Part shown: positions 28,001 to 36,472 of the stretch, in pieces
Position numbering within the stretch: position 1 is the first letter of the stretch
How the letters are laid out: each line of letters begins with the position of its first letter
NCBI RefSeq assembly: GCF_014154935.1
Contig: NZ_JACEHH010000004.1
Span: forward strand, 186,001-250,000
Direction of reading: 5' to 3'
Length of the DNA: 64,000 nucleotides
DNA from: Stieleria mannarensis
Lineage (GTDB): Bacteria > Planctomycetota > Planctomycetia > Pirellulales > Pirellulaceae
Notes under the pieces: model-generated
The model's database searches: none
Told to the model about the DNA's origin: nothing
The model's input: only the letters and a program-made list of their open reading frames with translations
Translations under genes and position numbers: made by a program

Positions 28001-28910
28001 TTCCAATCCCGTTCTCTATGAGGACAAGGTGTTTTTTACGAGTTATGCCAAGGCAGGGCACCGATGCTATGCCGTGCAAGCGAAAACCGGGAAGCCGGTT
28101 TGGGAAAAGCCGGTCAAAGGATGTGGATTCAATCATCCGTTGATCCATCAGGGAAACCTTTTGATCGCCGGGACGAATCGGTTGTTCAGCCTTGATCCGG
28201 ATACCGGACGCGAAATCATCGCGTATCCGATCAACTTCAACGGCGACGCGATCAACACAGTGATCGCTACCAAAGCCAATCAGATTCTTGCGCTCGTTAC
28301 GACGGACTACCAGGCAAACGACTCTACGGGCATCGCTTCCCTGATGTGTTTCCGTTCCGGAGTTCAAACTCCGGAATGGACGCTGCCATTGGGCGGTTGC
28401 AACTTCGGCGGGCTTCGCTGCGACGAACAACGATGCTACTTTGGGACGCGCGACGGCCGGTTCAACGCGGTCGATTTAATGACGGGGAAGCCGGCTTGGC
28501 GATATGATTGTTCTGCTGACTTCGTCGACCGCGAGCATGTTTGGCCCCATGATGTGATCGACAACAATGACAGTCTTGTCGTTGTGTGTTCGCATCAAAA
28601 TCTGGACGATCCCGATGCGATGATTTGCGTCGACAAGGCAACCGGCACGAAACGCTGGTCGCTCGTCCACTCCACCGGACTCGCGAAGGCAAACGCCGTG
28701 ACCGGCGACGCGATCATCACTGTCGGGCTCGATTACAAGTTGATGCGAATCGACCGTGCCACCGGTAACGTGCAATTCGCCGGTGCTCTGCCGACTCGTG
28801 ATCGTTATCCAAACGGCGAGTTCTACGCCGTTGCCGTGGACGACGGCTTCGCATTCATTGTCGATGCGGCAAAGCAGGTCTGGCGATATGATGTGAGCAA
28901 GTTGAAATGA
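25041..28910 (+). CDS. Giant BlaR1-type M56 peptidase fused to regulatory-like repeats and a PQQ-type propeller
   Basis: 1,289 aa. Residues 1-385 are the M56 sensor-peptidase: hydrophobic segments near 12-35, 47-67, 145-165 and 363-385, zinc motif HEFIH (244-248) in VLRHEFIHLRRGDAL, and LYRELSCDVAVVSDG with the third ligand. Residues about 423-925 hold several carboxypeptidase-regulatory-like beta domains (ELAGIVVDAEGNPLPGVTVD, VRGKVTSIDD). Residues about 940-1289 form a PQQ-type propeller (ACDGNFYCLDKVTGELKWKV, CVDKATGTKRWSL). In BlaR1 the outer domain is a penicillin-binding sensor; here it is this large extracellular part, so the ligand must differ, perhaps a polymer or carbohydrate (inference). 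Paired with the upstream BlaI gene. Confidence 0.92.
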   Translation: MLFFDHDLQLRLGLALVHFLWIACIPAALFALTVRLIDVNSVDARYRCSILTLGCLLPLFGVAFWLAGTRQTAPNTSAAESGVHSPQFVVGSMVNVPTDTATEPAVEVSASNVPASVAASMPDRMPGPTIAHAQDSEIHVADSWATYVTMAYLFGVLAFTLRLTRGYWLCRRMRRRASAVTDPAMLQLVDRIAGQMVLRTPPMVMWCRQTMVPTVVGIVRPVVLLPVALTNGVSIEQIEHVLRHEFIHLRRGDALVNFLQGVVETLLFFHPLVWWISRQVRLYRELSCDVAVVSDGIDPTQYAGTLIDVATISRAALGHRRPPALAAVSSISSRSHLRTRLERLLGRSTAPPTRSTRLADGASLMAVLLLVAAPLASALLVSGLFGPTRDAVLASPQVPNTSTPTLPDDVPRAMPRDIQPTELAGIVVDAEGNPLPGVTVDAWSWHPGDETTTNENGVFRFRPESENGRSKVEVRWMKPGYSPHYVAQQPVGVSDLVITLDKTTFIEGSVTAADGSPAAGVTVRAVQKDIKGDGVLIGEVPTETTTDESGKYRLYVHPDHYEISVASPLGVARTEAFNVLRGQALKKSIQLAPGVRFEAIVKDAVSGEPFSGLVLWNFPQRQFQGTSDDDGRLVIEGLLPGEFEFSVGAGDPIEYRGMKFHGNGPLGRWWSPQAKHPWQQHDLTPEQFQRNFDDLTFDLSPDMAPVEIFVEAGVKFRGHVYAPDGTPRAGATVAPAKTGSGNSLTGDTRFSATTEADGSYKVVMPAGNAFKYNLMAFDGEYSKWRKWGAVARKPLTTRPGQTIADYDFTLTRGATVRGKVTSIDDEAPPRKVRAHAADLRGNRYYDPTVEVRPDGTFELGGLRPGKHYIQVSPFWLAAADAENGSSVVVDVAEGEVREGVELQAVTPKETTFDPRNKPNQPVDTPAATSVIAPTAGGAIFMAKDKIFSTPCFDEASMYFGACDGNFYCLDKVTGELKWKVEGLQRVDSNPVLYEDKVFFTSYAKAGHRCYAVQAKTGKPVWEKPVKGCGFNHPLIHQGNLLIAGTNRLFSLDPDTGREIIAYPINFNGDAINTVIATKANQILALVTTDYQANDSTGIASLMCFRSGVQTPEWTLPLGGCNFGGLRCDEQRCYFGTRDGRFNAVDLMTGKPAWRYDCSADFVDREHVWPHDVIDNNDSLVVVCSHQNLDDPDAMICVDKATGTKRWSLVHSTGLAKANAVTGDAIITVGLDYKLMRIDRATGNVQFAGALPTRDRYPNGEFYAVAVDDGFAFIVDAAKQVWRYDVSKLK

Positions 28911-28947
28911 CTTGACCGCCGAAAATGCCGTTTCGCAGCCCCCCGTG

Positions 28948-30390
28948 ATGGAAGAAGACAGCCCCCGACCACACGTCGATTTTCATCAGGGGACGGTGCG
29001 GCTGTTCGGTTTGTCGCGGCGGTTCGTCGAGAAAGCACTGGCCGACATCCCGCTCGCATGGGACGAACGCGATGACTGCTTTCGAACCGACGCGATGCAT
29101 GCCGATGCGATCCGGCAGGGGCTGGAACACTCGTTGGCCGGCCGGCTGGACTGGCAGGTCGGACGCGATGCGGGGGCGGCGGAGTTTCGCCCGCTGGCGA
29201 TCAACGATCTGCGTCAGGTAACGCTCCGCGGCGATCAAGAGCAAGCGGTCAAGGCATTCGAGACCGGCGGTCGCCGCGGGTTGGTCGTGATGCCCACCGG
29301 CACCGGCAAGACGGTCGTGGCGATCGAACTGATGATCCGCTACCGATGCAGCACGCTGGTCGTCGTTCCCGTCCGCGACCTGATGTACCAGTGGCACGCC
29401 AAGATCCTGGAAGCGACGGGCATCGACGCCGGGCTGATCGGTGACGGTGTGCACCGCGTCAGCCCGATCAGCGTGACGACCTATGACAGCGCCGCGATCC
29501 ACATGCCGCGGATCGGCGACCGTTTCCAAATGATCATCTTTGACGAAGTCCACCATCTGGCCGGGCCCTGGCGCAGTGACGCGGCTCGGATGTCGATCGC
29601 AGCGATCCGCCTGGGACTGACCGCGACACTTCCAGGCGACGACCAGCGCACCGAGCGATTGCACCATCTGGTCGGCCCGACGCTGTACCGACAATCGATC
29701 GCCGAAGCGTCTGGAAAATCGTTGGCCGATTACAGCGTGCACCGCATCGCCGTCCGTTTGACCGATGACGAACAACAACGCTACCGAGACTATTCGCTGC
29801 AGATCCAAACATTCGTTTACCAGCAGCGGCAGATCGACCCAAAGTTCAAATGGGACGACACCTACGCCCTTTCCGCCGCGACGAAGCAAGAACCCGACCG
29901 CGCCCGCGACGCCGTCATCGCGATGCGGGCCTTTCGGCTGAAACGTCAAATCGAAGAGCACGCCGACGCGAAACTGCGGATGCTGGAAGATCTGTTTCGA
30001 CTACACTGCGACGAATCGATCATCGTCTTCACTGGATCCAACGTGATGGCCCGCAAAATCTCGACGCGGTTCCTGGTGCCATGCTTGCTTTCCCACTGCG
30101 GAAAGAAAGAACGCCGGGAGTGGTTGGCGGGTTTTGCCGAGGGGCGTTACCGTGTGCTGGTGGCCAATCGCGTGTTGGACGAAGGCGTTGATTTACCGGA
30201 AGTCAAAACGGCGATCGTATTGGGCGGGCTGTCCAGCCAACGCCAGGCGATCCAGCGACTCGGTCGCGTGTTGCGCAAGGGTGCCGGCGGCCGGCGCGCC
30301 AGACTGTACGAAGTCGTCGTCGAAGACACGCGTGAAGTCACCCGCAGCCGTGATCGCCGTCGCAACGAAGCCTATCGGCCAACGCGATGA
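28948..30390 (+). CDS. XPB/Rad25-type DNA helicase
   Basis: Superfamily 2 3'-5' DNA helicase, 480 aa from the ATG at 28948; a TTG at 28912 would add 12 residues and cannot be excluded, as neither start has a clear ribosome site. An N-terminal damage-recognition-like part (residues 1-90) is followed by Walker A MPTGTGKT (near 115), FDEVHHLAG (near 197), GLTATLP, and the second RecA domain with IVFTGSN, VLDEGVDLPE and QRLGRVLRKG. In archaea XPB works with the Bax1 nuclease; the next gene is a Bax1 homologue overlapping by four bases. Likely cytoplasmic DNA repair or nucleotide excision. Not obviously related to the M56 gene 37 bases upstream. Confidence 0.9.
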   Translation: MEEDSPRPHVDFHQGTVRLFGLSRRFVEKALADIPLAWDERDDCFRTDAMHADAIRQGLEHSLAGRLDWQVGRDAGAAEFRPLAINDLRQVTLRGDQEQAVKAFETGGRRGLVVMPTGTGKTVVAIELMIRYRCSTLVVVPVRDLMYQWHAKILEATGIDAGLIGDGVHRVSPISVTTYDSAAIHMPRIGDRFQMIIFDEVHHLAGPWRSDAARMSIAAIRLGLTATLPGDDQRTERLHHLVGPTLYRQSIAEASGKSLADYSVHRIAVRLTDDEQQRYRDYSLQIQTFVYQQRQIDPKFKWDDTYALSAATKQEPDRARDAVIAMRAFRLKRQIEEHADAKLRMLEDLFRLHCDESIIVFTGSNVMARKISTRFLVPCLLSHCGKKERREWLAGFAEGRYRVLVANRVLDEGVDLPEVKTAIVLGGLSSQRQAIQRLGRVLRKGAGGRRARLYEVVVEDTREVTRSRDRRRNEAYRPTR

Positions 30391-31643
30391 TCCGCAGCGA
30401 ACACAGTATCGTCCAGTACGACTTCCAACGGATGGTCGTCCGCCCCGATCGGCTGCATCGCAGCACCGACGCCGACTATTTGCCGGCCGCAAAACAAATG
30501 CTTCGCATTTATCGCGACGGGATCGGCAGCGCGCGACAGGCGCTGCACGGACGGATCGAGAGCTGTTTGAATCGGTTGTCCGGATGTCCACCACGACGCA
30601 TCGCCGCGTTTTGCAAGTTGCTGGACGATCAATCCGAGTACCACTCCGACCGTAAAGCCGTCTTACAACTCAGGCGCCAGGTATTCGACTTCGCCGCCGA
30701 CCGGCATCCGATCGTCGAGCACCGCGAAGGGATCTTTGACAACGAAATCCAACAGGTCCGCAGCGAACTCGCCGCAGCTCTCGGGCGACCCTGGCCGGAA
30801 ATCGAAGCCGATCTGTTCAGAGACGTGTTGGAATTGCAGCGTCTTGAGAAGTTCGATTCTTCGCTGACACCGGCTCAATTGTTGGCCGCCTACAACGTCG
30901 CCCAAACTCAAGCGGCGCTGTATCGCGCGACACGCGTCCGCATCGACGCAAGCGAAGATTTTAAGACGATCATCCGTCATGCGAAATTGGCCGGATTGAT
31001 GCATCGGATCGATCTGGTTTCCTCGGCCAAGCATCCCCGCTACCGATTCATCTTTGACGGACCGCAAACGGTACTCCGTCAATCGACTCGCTACGGCATT
31101 CGGTTCGCGGCTCTGGCTGCCAAGCTACTCGCCTTGAAAGGCTGGCACCTGACAGCGGAAGTCCTGGGGCCGAGGAAACAACGGTTCCGAATGGACCTGT
31201 CGCCGGCCGATGGTTTGACCAGCACGCTCAACGCCCCGGACGCATTCGATTCATCCTTGGAAGCAGAGGTCGACGCCGCCTGGCAAAAAGCACCGATCGA
31301 AGGTTGGATTTGGCAACGCGAATCGCAGTTGCTCGTCCGAGGCCAATCCGTGATGACGCCCGACTTTTCGCTGTACAATCAGCAACGCAATCTGCTGGTC
31401 TACGTCGAAGTCATCGGCTTTTGGACACCGGAGTACTTGGAGGAGAAGAGTCGCCGGCTGAAGGAGTTCGCCACCCTGCTACCCACAGGTTCACGCCCTG
31501 TCGAGACGCCCCGATGGTTGCTGATCGTCGCAAAACAGCAGGAAGCTGATCTGCAGCAACGCTTCGCCGACTTGCAGCTTCCGATCATCGGCTTCGACAA
31601 AAAAACAAAACCAAAATCCTGGATCGACGCGATCGACGGATGA
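30387..31643 (+). CDS. Bax1-like nuclease (DUF790), partner of XPB
   Basis: 418 aa. DUF790/Bax1 proteins bind archaeal XPB and cut DNA 3' of the bubble opened by it. N-terminal part with RIYRDGIGSARQALHGRIE; middle with LAAYNVAQTQAALYRATRVR, a characteristic DUF790 segment, and RYGIRFAALAAKLLALKGWH; the C-terminal PD-(D/E)xK-type nuclease has MTPDFSLYN (near residue 325) and VYVEVIGFWTPEYLEEKSRR (near 338), giving Asp, Glu and Lys. The ATGA overlap with the helicase gene means coupled translation of a one-to-one complex. Confidence 0.9.
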   Translation: MIRSEHSIVQYDFQRMVVRPDRLHRSTDADYLPAAKQMLRIYRDGIGSARQALHGRIESCLNRLSGCPPRRIAAFCKLLDDQSEYHSDRKAVLQLRRQVFDFAADRHPIVEHREGIFDNEIQQVRSELAAALGRPWPEIEADLFRDVLELQRLEKFDSSLTPAQLLAAYNVAQTQAALYRATRVRIDASEDFKTIIRHAKLAGLMHRIDLVSSAKHPRYRFIFDGPQTVLRQSTRYGIRFAALAAKLLALKGWHLTAEVLGPRKQRFRMDLSPADGLTSTLNAPDAFDSSLEAEVDAAWQKAPIEGWIWQRESQLLVRGQSVMTPDFSLYNQQRNLLVYVEVIGFWTPEYLEEKSRRLKEFATLLPTGSRPVETPRWLLIVAKQQEADLQQRFADLQLPIIGFDKKTKPKSWIDAIDG

Positions 31644-31666
31644 CACAGCCTTCCTCCATCGTCTTG

Positions 31667-31820
31667 CCCCATCATTCTGCCTCCCCTCCCACAAATCCCA
31701 TCGGCCCGACCGAGCACGTCGAACCGATGAAGGGGTAGGAAGATTTTGAAGGTAGGAAAATTGGTGCATTCGACTGGATAGAACATAACGTCATTTTCTT
31801 ACCTTCCAAATCTTCTTACC
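31667..31820. repeat. Repeat family D, second copy with long hairpin
   Basis: Arms 31734-31761 and 31793-31820 pair at 25 of 28 bases (GGTAGGAAGATTTTGAAGG type). CCCCATCATTCTGCC (31667-31681) is the inverse of the GGCAGAATGAT unit at 18429. Downstream, TTTTTTGACCA occurs at 31859 and 31875. This fills most of the gap between bax1 and the amidohydrolase gene. Confidence 0.8.
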
Positions 31821-31928
31821 TATCATTAGCTGCATCGGACGTCCCATCCATGCCCCCATTTTTTGACCACTCCATTTTTTGACCACCAACTCTCCCGTCC
31901 CTCCCCCGCCACCCCACGAGTCCCATTG

Positions 31929-33674
31929 ATGCATCTTCGTCTTGCCATCGCCGTCCTCACCTGGTGCATCCCCGCCGGCCTGGTCCCCACCGCGGGCCTG
32001 GTCCCCGCCGCCGACTTGGTCCTGCGCGGCGGCAAGATCGTGACCGTCGATCCGCAGTTCCGCATCGTCCAGGCGATGGCGGTCCACGAGGGGCGGGTCG
32101 TCGCCCTGGGAACCGACGAACAGATCGCGTCGCAGATCGACGAACAAACGCAAATCGTCGACCTGGGCGGCCGCATGGTCTTGCCCGGCCTGATCGACTC
32201 ACACGTCCATCCGACCGGTGCCAGCCAATACGAAGCGGACCACGAGATCCCGCCGATGGAAACGATCGACGACGTCTTGAACTATGTCCGTGGCCGAGCC
32301 GCCGTGGTTCCCAAAGGCGAGTGGATTGTGCTGCAGCAAGTCTTCATCACCCGTTTGCGAGAACAGCGTTTCCCCACCCGCGCGGAACTTGATTCGGTCG
32401 CCCCCGATCATCCCGTCTGGTTTCGCACCGGGCCCGACGGCAGCGCCAACTCGCTGGCGCTATCGGAGAACGGGATCGACAAAGCCTTTGCCGCCAAGTA
32501 TCCCGATCAAGTCGCCGTCGACCCCTCCACCGGCGCGCCGACCGGCGTGATCCGGCGATCCTCCTCGATCTTGAAAACACGTCCGGACAAAAGTCGAAAG
32601 TCGTTGTCGCAAGACGAGCGTGATGATCGACTGGTCGAACTACTCAAGGACTACAACCGCTGGGGGATCACCGGAATCATCGATCGCAACTGCAGCGATT
32701 CGGCCCGCGCCCAGTACGCCAGACTGTTGCAATCGGATCGCTTAACGACTCGAGTGCGACTGTCACGTTCGCTTTCCCCAAATGCGGAGCTTTCGCAAAT
32801 CGATCAACGCCTGGACGAGATCGCATCCGACCCGCTGTTCAAACAACCCGACCCGCGACTCGCCGTGATCGGCGTGAAGGTCTTCGAAGATGGTGGCATG
32901 CTGACCGGCAGCGCCTATTTCACGCGACCCTGGGGAACCAGCACGATCTACGGGATCGTCGATCCGCGGTACCGAGGCATGCAGTTCATCGATGATGACC
33001 GGCTGGAACAACTCGTGCGGATGTGCGCCAGCCATGGGTTGGCGTTCACGGCCCATTGCCAGGGCGATGCCGCCGTCGAAGCACTGGTGGAGGCCTACGG
33101 ACGGGTTGATCACGACATCCCGATCGCACCGACACGTTCGTCGATCACGCACAGCAGTTTCATGAGTCCTAGAGCGATCGCTGGTGCGGCGAAGCTGGGG
33201 GTGGGAGTGGACCTGCAACCGGCATGGTTGTACCTGGATGCCCGAACCTTGGTCGCCCAGTTCGGCAGCGAGCGTTTGACACACTTCGTTCCGCTACGCA
33301 GTCTATTGGAGGCCGGTGTGGTGGCCGGGGGCGGCAGCGATCACATGCAAAAGATCGGCTCGCTGCGTAGCGTGAACCCCTACAATCCCTTTCTGGGCAT
33401 GTGGGTCGCCGTCACGCGGACGGCTCGTTGGCACGACGAACCGATCCACCGCGAGCAAGCCCTGACGCGTGAGCAGATGATTCGCTTTTACACGATCAAC
33501 AACGCGTGGTTGATGCGAGCCGAAGATGAGATCGGGTCGTTGGAAGTCGGCAAGCGAGCGGACATTGTGGTGATCGACCGCGACCTGCTGACGTGCAGTG
33601 ACGACGAAATCCGGGACACGCTGGTCGAGTCCACGTGGCTGGACGGCCGGCCGGTCTATCAATCACAACCCTAA
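31929..33674 (+). CDS. Secreted amidohydrolase (YtcJ-like)
   Basis: 581 aa from the ATG at 31929, giving a signal peptide; the leader ends in a small duplication (GLVPTAGLVPAADLV). Metal-dependent hydrolase of the amidohydrolase superfamily, YtcJ branch: DSHVHPTG (HxH near residues 91-93), GVKVFEDGGMLTG with the bridging Lys, FTAHCQGDAA and ITHSSFM with ligand His residues, and GGGSDHM with the catalytic Asp. Ends VGKRADIVVIDRDLL, the usual composite beta sandwich. Probably hydrolyses a C-N bond in a small molecule in the periplasm; substrate unknown. Confidence 0.9.
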   Translation: MHLRLAIAVLTWCIPAGLVPTAGLVPAADLVLRGGKIVTVDPQFRIVQAMAVHEGRVVALGTDEQIASQIDEQTQIVDLGGRMVLPGLIDSHVHPTGASQYEADHEIPPMETIDDVLNYVRGRAAVVPKGEWIVLQQVFITRLREQRFPTRAELDSVAPDHPVWFRTGPDGSANSLALSENGIDKAFAAKYPDQVAVDPSTGAPTGVIRRSSSILKTRPDKSRKSLSQDERDDRLVELLKDYNRWGITGIIDRNCSDSARAQYARLLQSDRLTTRVRLSRSLSPNAELSQIDQRLDEIASDPLFKQPDPRLAVIGVKVFEDGGMLTGSAYFTRPWGTSTIYGIVDPRYRGMQFIDDDRLEQLVRMCASHGLAFTAHCQGDAAVEALVEAYGRVDHDIPIAPTRSSITHSSFMSPRAIAGAAKLGVGVDLQPAWLYLDARTLVAQFGSERLTHFVPLRSLLEAGVVAGGGSDHMQKIGSLRSVNPYNPFLGMWVAVTRTARWHDEPIHREQALTREQMIRFYTINNAWLMRAEDEIGSLEVGKRADIVVIDRDLLTCSDDEIRDTLVESTWLDGRPVYQSQP

Positions 33675-34371
33675 TCCCCCCGACCTTCAACCGCAGTCGA
33701 AGAGGTCACCAATGGTCATTTCGATGTGGCTGGCAAAGACGATTGCTTGGGGGGGCCAAACGATTCAGTGGTCAAATAAATCACAACCAACCGGCATCAT
33801 CATTTGCCCCCGATTTTTCGACCCCCGTCCCCACCAATCCCGTCCCCACCAATCCCCATTCCCCCGACACCGACGCTCCAAATTTGACCGCACCACCGTC
33901 ATGCCTTGCCATCAGGTAACGCCAACTGCCCAGCGGGTCGACACAAGTTCCAGTGGCGCGACCGCGGCATTGATGTCGCTGAGGACCAGTTTCGGTTCCA
34001 CCGAATCATCGGCTTCGTTTGCCGCATCGTCGCCGGGCAAGCCGATAACGGCGACGATCCCTTTGGCAATCTGCATCCGCCGCAAATCCTCGTCGGCCTG
34101 GCCGCCGAAGATCGTCTGAACGCTGCAAAGTGTCATCGCGGCGAAGGTGACCGGAAATGCGGATCGAAGCACCATCGGTGCGTCCCGTTGTGAGGGGGGG
34201 GACTGCACTGGCGTATTGGCACTGGCGCATCGGACCGACAAGTTGGCATCTCGGGCTGCAAGCGGTTAGAATCGCACGTGTGGAGGGCCGGCCGATGATT
34301 GATGTTTGGGCGGCATCCACTCCCGCCCCCGGCCGCTCTCGGCCCTCTCCTTGCACTTGCGGAATCAGCCG
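33675..34371. other. Intergenic region with short repeats and one weak small ORF
   Basis: Contains direct copies of CGTCCCCACCAATCC (33827-33857), a TTTTTCGACC stretch that recalls the TTTTTTGACC units at 31859, and the small minus-strand ORF listed separately. No other gene is seen. It separates the amidohydrolase from the second DUF1592-DUF1552 pair. Confidence 0.55.
33912..34175 (-). CDS. Small secreted-looking ORF or gene remnant (87 aa)
   Basis: From the ATG at 34175: MVLRSAFPVTFAAMTLCSVQ looks like a signal peptide, followed by ADEDLRRMQIAKGIVAVIGL and SVEPKLVLSDINAAVAP. GIVAVIGLPGDD resembles the nucleotide-binding start of a secreted methyltransferase-like protein seen in planctomycetes, but everything after that is missing. 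It may be the surviving N-terminus of a deleted gene or a chance ORF. No ribosome site is obvious. Confidence 0.35.
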   Translation of the reverse strand: MVLRSAFPVTFAAMTLCSVQTIFGGQADEDLRRMQIAKGIVAVIGLPGDDAANEADDSVEPKLVLSDINAAVAPLELVSTRWAVGVT

Positions 34372-36459
34372 GTGAGCTCGAACCACGCATTTCAGAAATG
34401 GTCGGCAATCGTGATTGCCACCTCGGTCCTGCTGCTGGGCAGCGTTCCACAATCGTGCCCGGCGAATGAAACCGATGCGTTTGCCGAGATCATCGCGCCG
34501 GCACTGAAGGCCCATTGCATCAAGTGCCATGGTGAGGACGGCCAACGGGAGGGCGACGTCGATCTGTCGGCAGTGTGGGACGAAGGATTGACGGACAACA
34601 CGGAATTGGTCCGCGGACTGGTCGATGTGTTGGACTTGGAAGCGATGCCGCCGGAGGACGAACCGCCATTGGATCCACAGCTGCGTCGCAAGCTGGTCAA
34701 GGAACTGAAAGGGATCTTGCAAACGGCCATCGCCCAGAAAAAGGCCTTCGCGCACGCTCCGATTCGCCGCATGAATCGTTTTCAATACAACAATGCGGTC
34801 GTTGACCTGTTCGATTTGAACTGCATCGTCTTCACGTTGCCCGAACGGATGATGCGTGAGCACCGGGGGTACTTCAAGCCGGAAACCGGTCGGATGGACG
34901 ATGTGGTTTGGGTGGGAAGTCGTCCGCTGGGCAAGTCACAATTGATCGAGCGGCGGTTGGCGGGCGTTGCAGCGTTTCCACAGGACTTGCGTGCCGAACA
35001 CGGATTCGACAATCGGGGCGATCACCTGTCTTTGTCGCCGCTGTTGATGGAATCGTTTCTGTCGCTGGGCCAGTCGATCACCGACAGCCCCGACTTTGTT
35101 CCGCAGAACGTCGGGATCTGGCAGGCGTTCTTTGCGGCGCCGGATGAAGCGGCGGACTTGGATGCAGAAGTACGACGTCGTCTCGAACGCTTTTTGACGC
35201 GGGCGTTTCGACGCCCCGTCAACGCTGCCGATCTGGAGCGATACGTCCACTACACCTTGCGGCAACTCGCCGCCGGCGTCGAATTTGTCGACGCCATGAA
35301 ATCGATCGCCGCCGCGGCGATTTCGTCGCCCAAGTTTCTGTATCGCTATGACAAGTCCAGCGAGTCCGCAACGGCGGCACCCGTGGATGACCTGGAACTC
35401 GCGTCGCGATTGTCGTTTTTTCTGTGGGGCAGCATCCCCGATCGCGAGCTGCTGGATCTGGCCATCGCGGGGCAATTGAAACGGCCGGTCACCTTGGACG
35501 CTCAGATCACTCGGATGCTGAGCGACAAAAAGCTGAAACGATTTTGCGATTCGTTTCCGGCACAGTGGCTTCAACTGGAACGGATCATTTCCTCGGTCCC
35601 CGACCCAAAGAAGTATCCCGGTTTCTACTTTGCCAAATACCGCGACAGCATGCACATGATGATCGAGCCGCTGCTGTTGTTCGAAACGGTGTTGATCGAA
35701 AACCATCCCATTACGCAGCTGATCGATTCTGATTTCACCTATCGTTCGGTGCTGTTGGAAGACGCCTACGGGGAGCTTCGCAGCGAGCCGTCGGACGTCA
35801 AAAAGGCCGGAGGGGGCGCGGTGACGGCGTTGCCGTTTTATCGCGTGTCGGTGTCGGATCGACGAAGCGGCGGGGTGATCACCAATGCGGCGGTGATGAC
35901 GATGACCTCCGGTCCCGAGCGGACGCAGCCGATCACGCGCGGCGCCTGGATCGCCACGGTGATTTTCAACAACCCGCCCGAGCCACCGCCGGCCGATGTG
36001 CCGCCGCTGGGGGAAAAGCCGGCTGCCGGCGAAGAACAGTTGACGCTTCGCGAACGGCTTTCACTGCACCGCGAGCGAAGTGATTGCAAGGGCTGCCACG
36101 AGCAGATCGACCCGCTGGGGTTTGCCCTGGAAAACTATGACCCGGTTGGACGGTGGCGTGCGGAGTATGAAAACGGACGCTCGGTCGATGTCTCGGGAAC
36201 GCTGTTTCGCAAGCACGCGTTTGACGACGTGGTCGAGTTTAAAGACGCGATCCTGGCCGAAAAAGACCGTTTTGCCCGCGGGCTGGCCGGACACCTGCTG
36301 TCCTTCGCTCTGGCCCGTGAACTGACCGCCGCCGACCAGATCGCACTCGACCAAATCACTTCGGCCACCGCCGCCGACGGCTACAAGATCCAGACCCTGA
36401 TCCGCAACGTGATCCTGAGTGATCCCTTTCAAAGCAAGACAAACCCAAAAGCCCAATGA
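34372..36459 (+). CDS. DUF1592/DUF1588/DUF1585 haem-c protein, second copy
   Basis: 695 aa if the GTG at 34372 is used, which places a signal peptide (WSAIVIATSVLLLGSVPQSC) at the start; the ATG at 34306 adds residues without family character. Haem motif HCIKCHGED near residue 55; DUF1587 (IRRMNRFQYNNAVVDLFDLN); DUF1592 (ELASRLSFFLWGSIPDRELL); DUF1588 (RRSGGVITNAAVMTMTSGPE, then SDCKGCHEQIDPLGFALENY with a second CxxCH); DUF1585 (LLSFALARELTAADQIAL). Followed after 13 bases by a DUF1552 gene, as in the 18.5-24.1 kb operon, but without a HEAT gene. The two DUF1592 proteins are clearly diverged paralogues. Confidence 0.92.
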   Translation: MSSNHAFQKWSAIVIATSVLLLGSVPQSCPANETDAFAEIIAPALKAHCIKCHGEDGQREGDVDLSAVWDEGLTDNTELVRGLVDVLDLEAMPPEDEPPLDPQLRRKLVKELKGILQTAIAQKKAFAHAPIRRMNRFQYNNAVVDLFDLNCIVFTLPERMMREHRGYFKPETGRMDDVVWVGSRPLGKSQLIERRLAGVAAFPQDLRAEHGFDNRGDHLSLSPLLMESFLSLGQSITDSPDFVPQNVGIWQAFFAAPDEAADLDAEVRRRLERFLTRAFRRPVNAADLERYVHYTLRQLAAGVEFVDAMKSIAAAAISSPKFLYRYDKSSESATAAPVDDLELASRLSFFLWGSIPDRELLDLAIAGQLKRPVTLDAQITRMLSDKKLKRFCDSFPAQWLQLERIISSVPDPKKYPGFYFAKYRDSMHMMIEPLLLFETVLIENHPITQLIDSDFTYRSVLLEDAYGELRSEPSDVKKAGGGAVTALPFYRVSVSDRRSGGVITNAAVMTMTSGPERTQPITRGAWIATVIFNNPPEPPPADVPPLGEKPAAGEEQLTLRERLSLHRERSDCKGCHEQIDPLGFALENYDPVGRWRAEYENGRSVDVSGTLFRKHAFDDVVEFKDAILAEKDRFARGLAGHLLSFALARELTAADQIALDQITSATAADGYKIQTLIRNVILSDPFQSKTNPKAQ

Positions 36460-36472
36460 TCCCCAAAGCCCA

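Noticed and set aside
31863-31928. Upstream start of the amidohydrolase at 31863
   Set aside because: The added residues come from a TTTTTTGACCA repeat and would bury the signal peptide.
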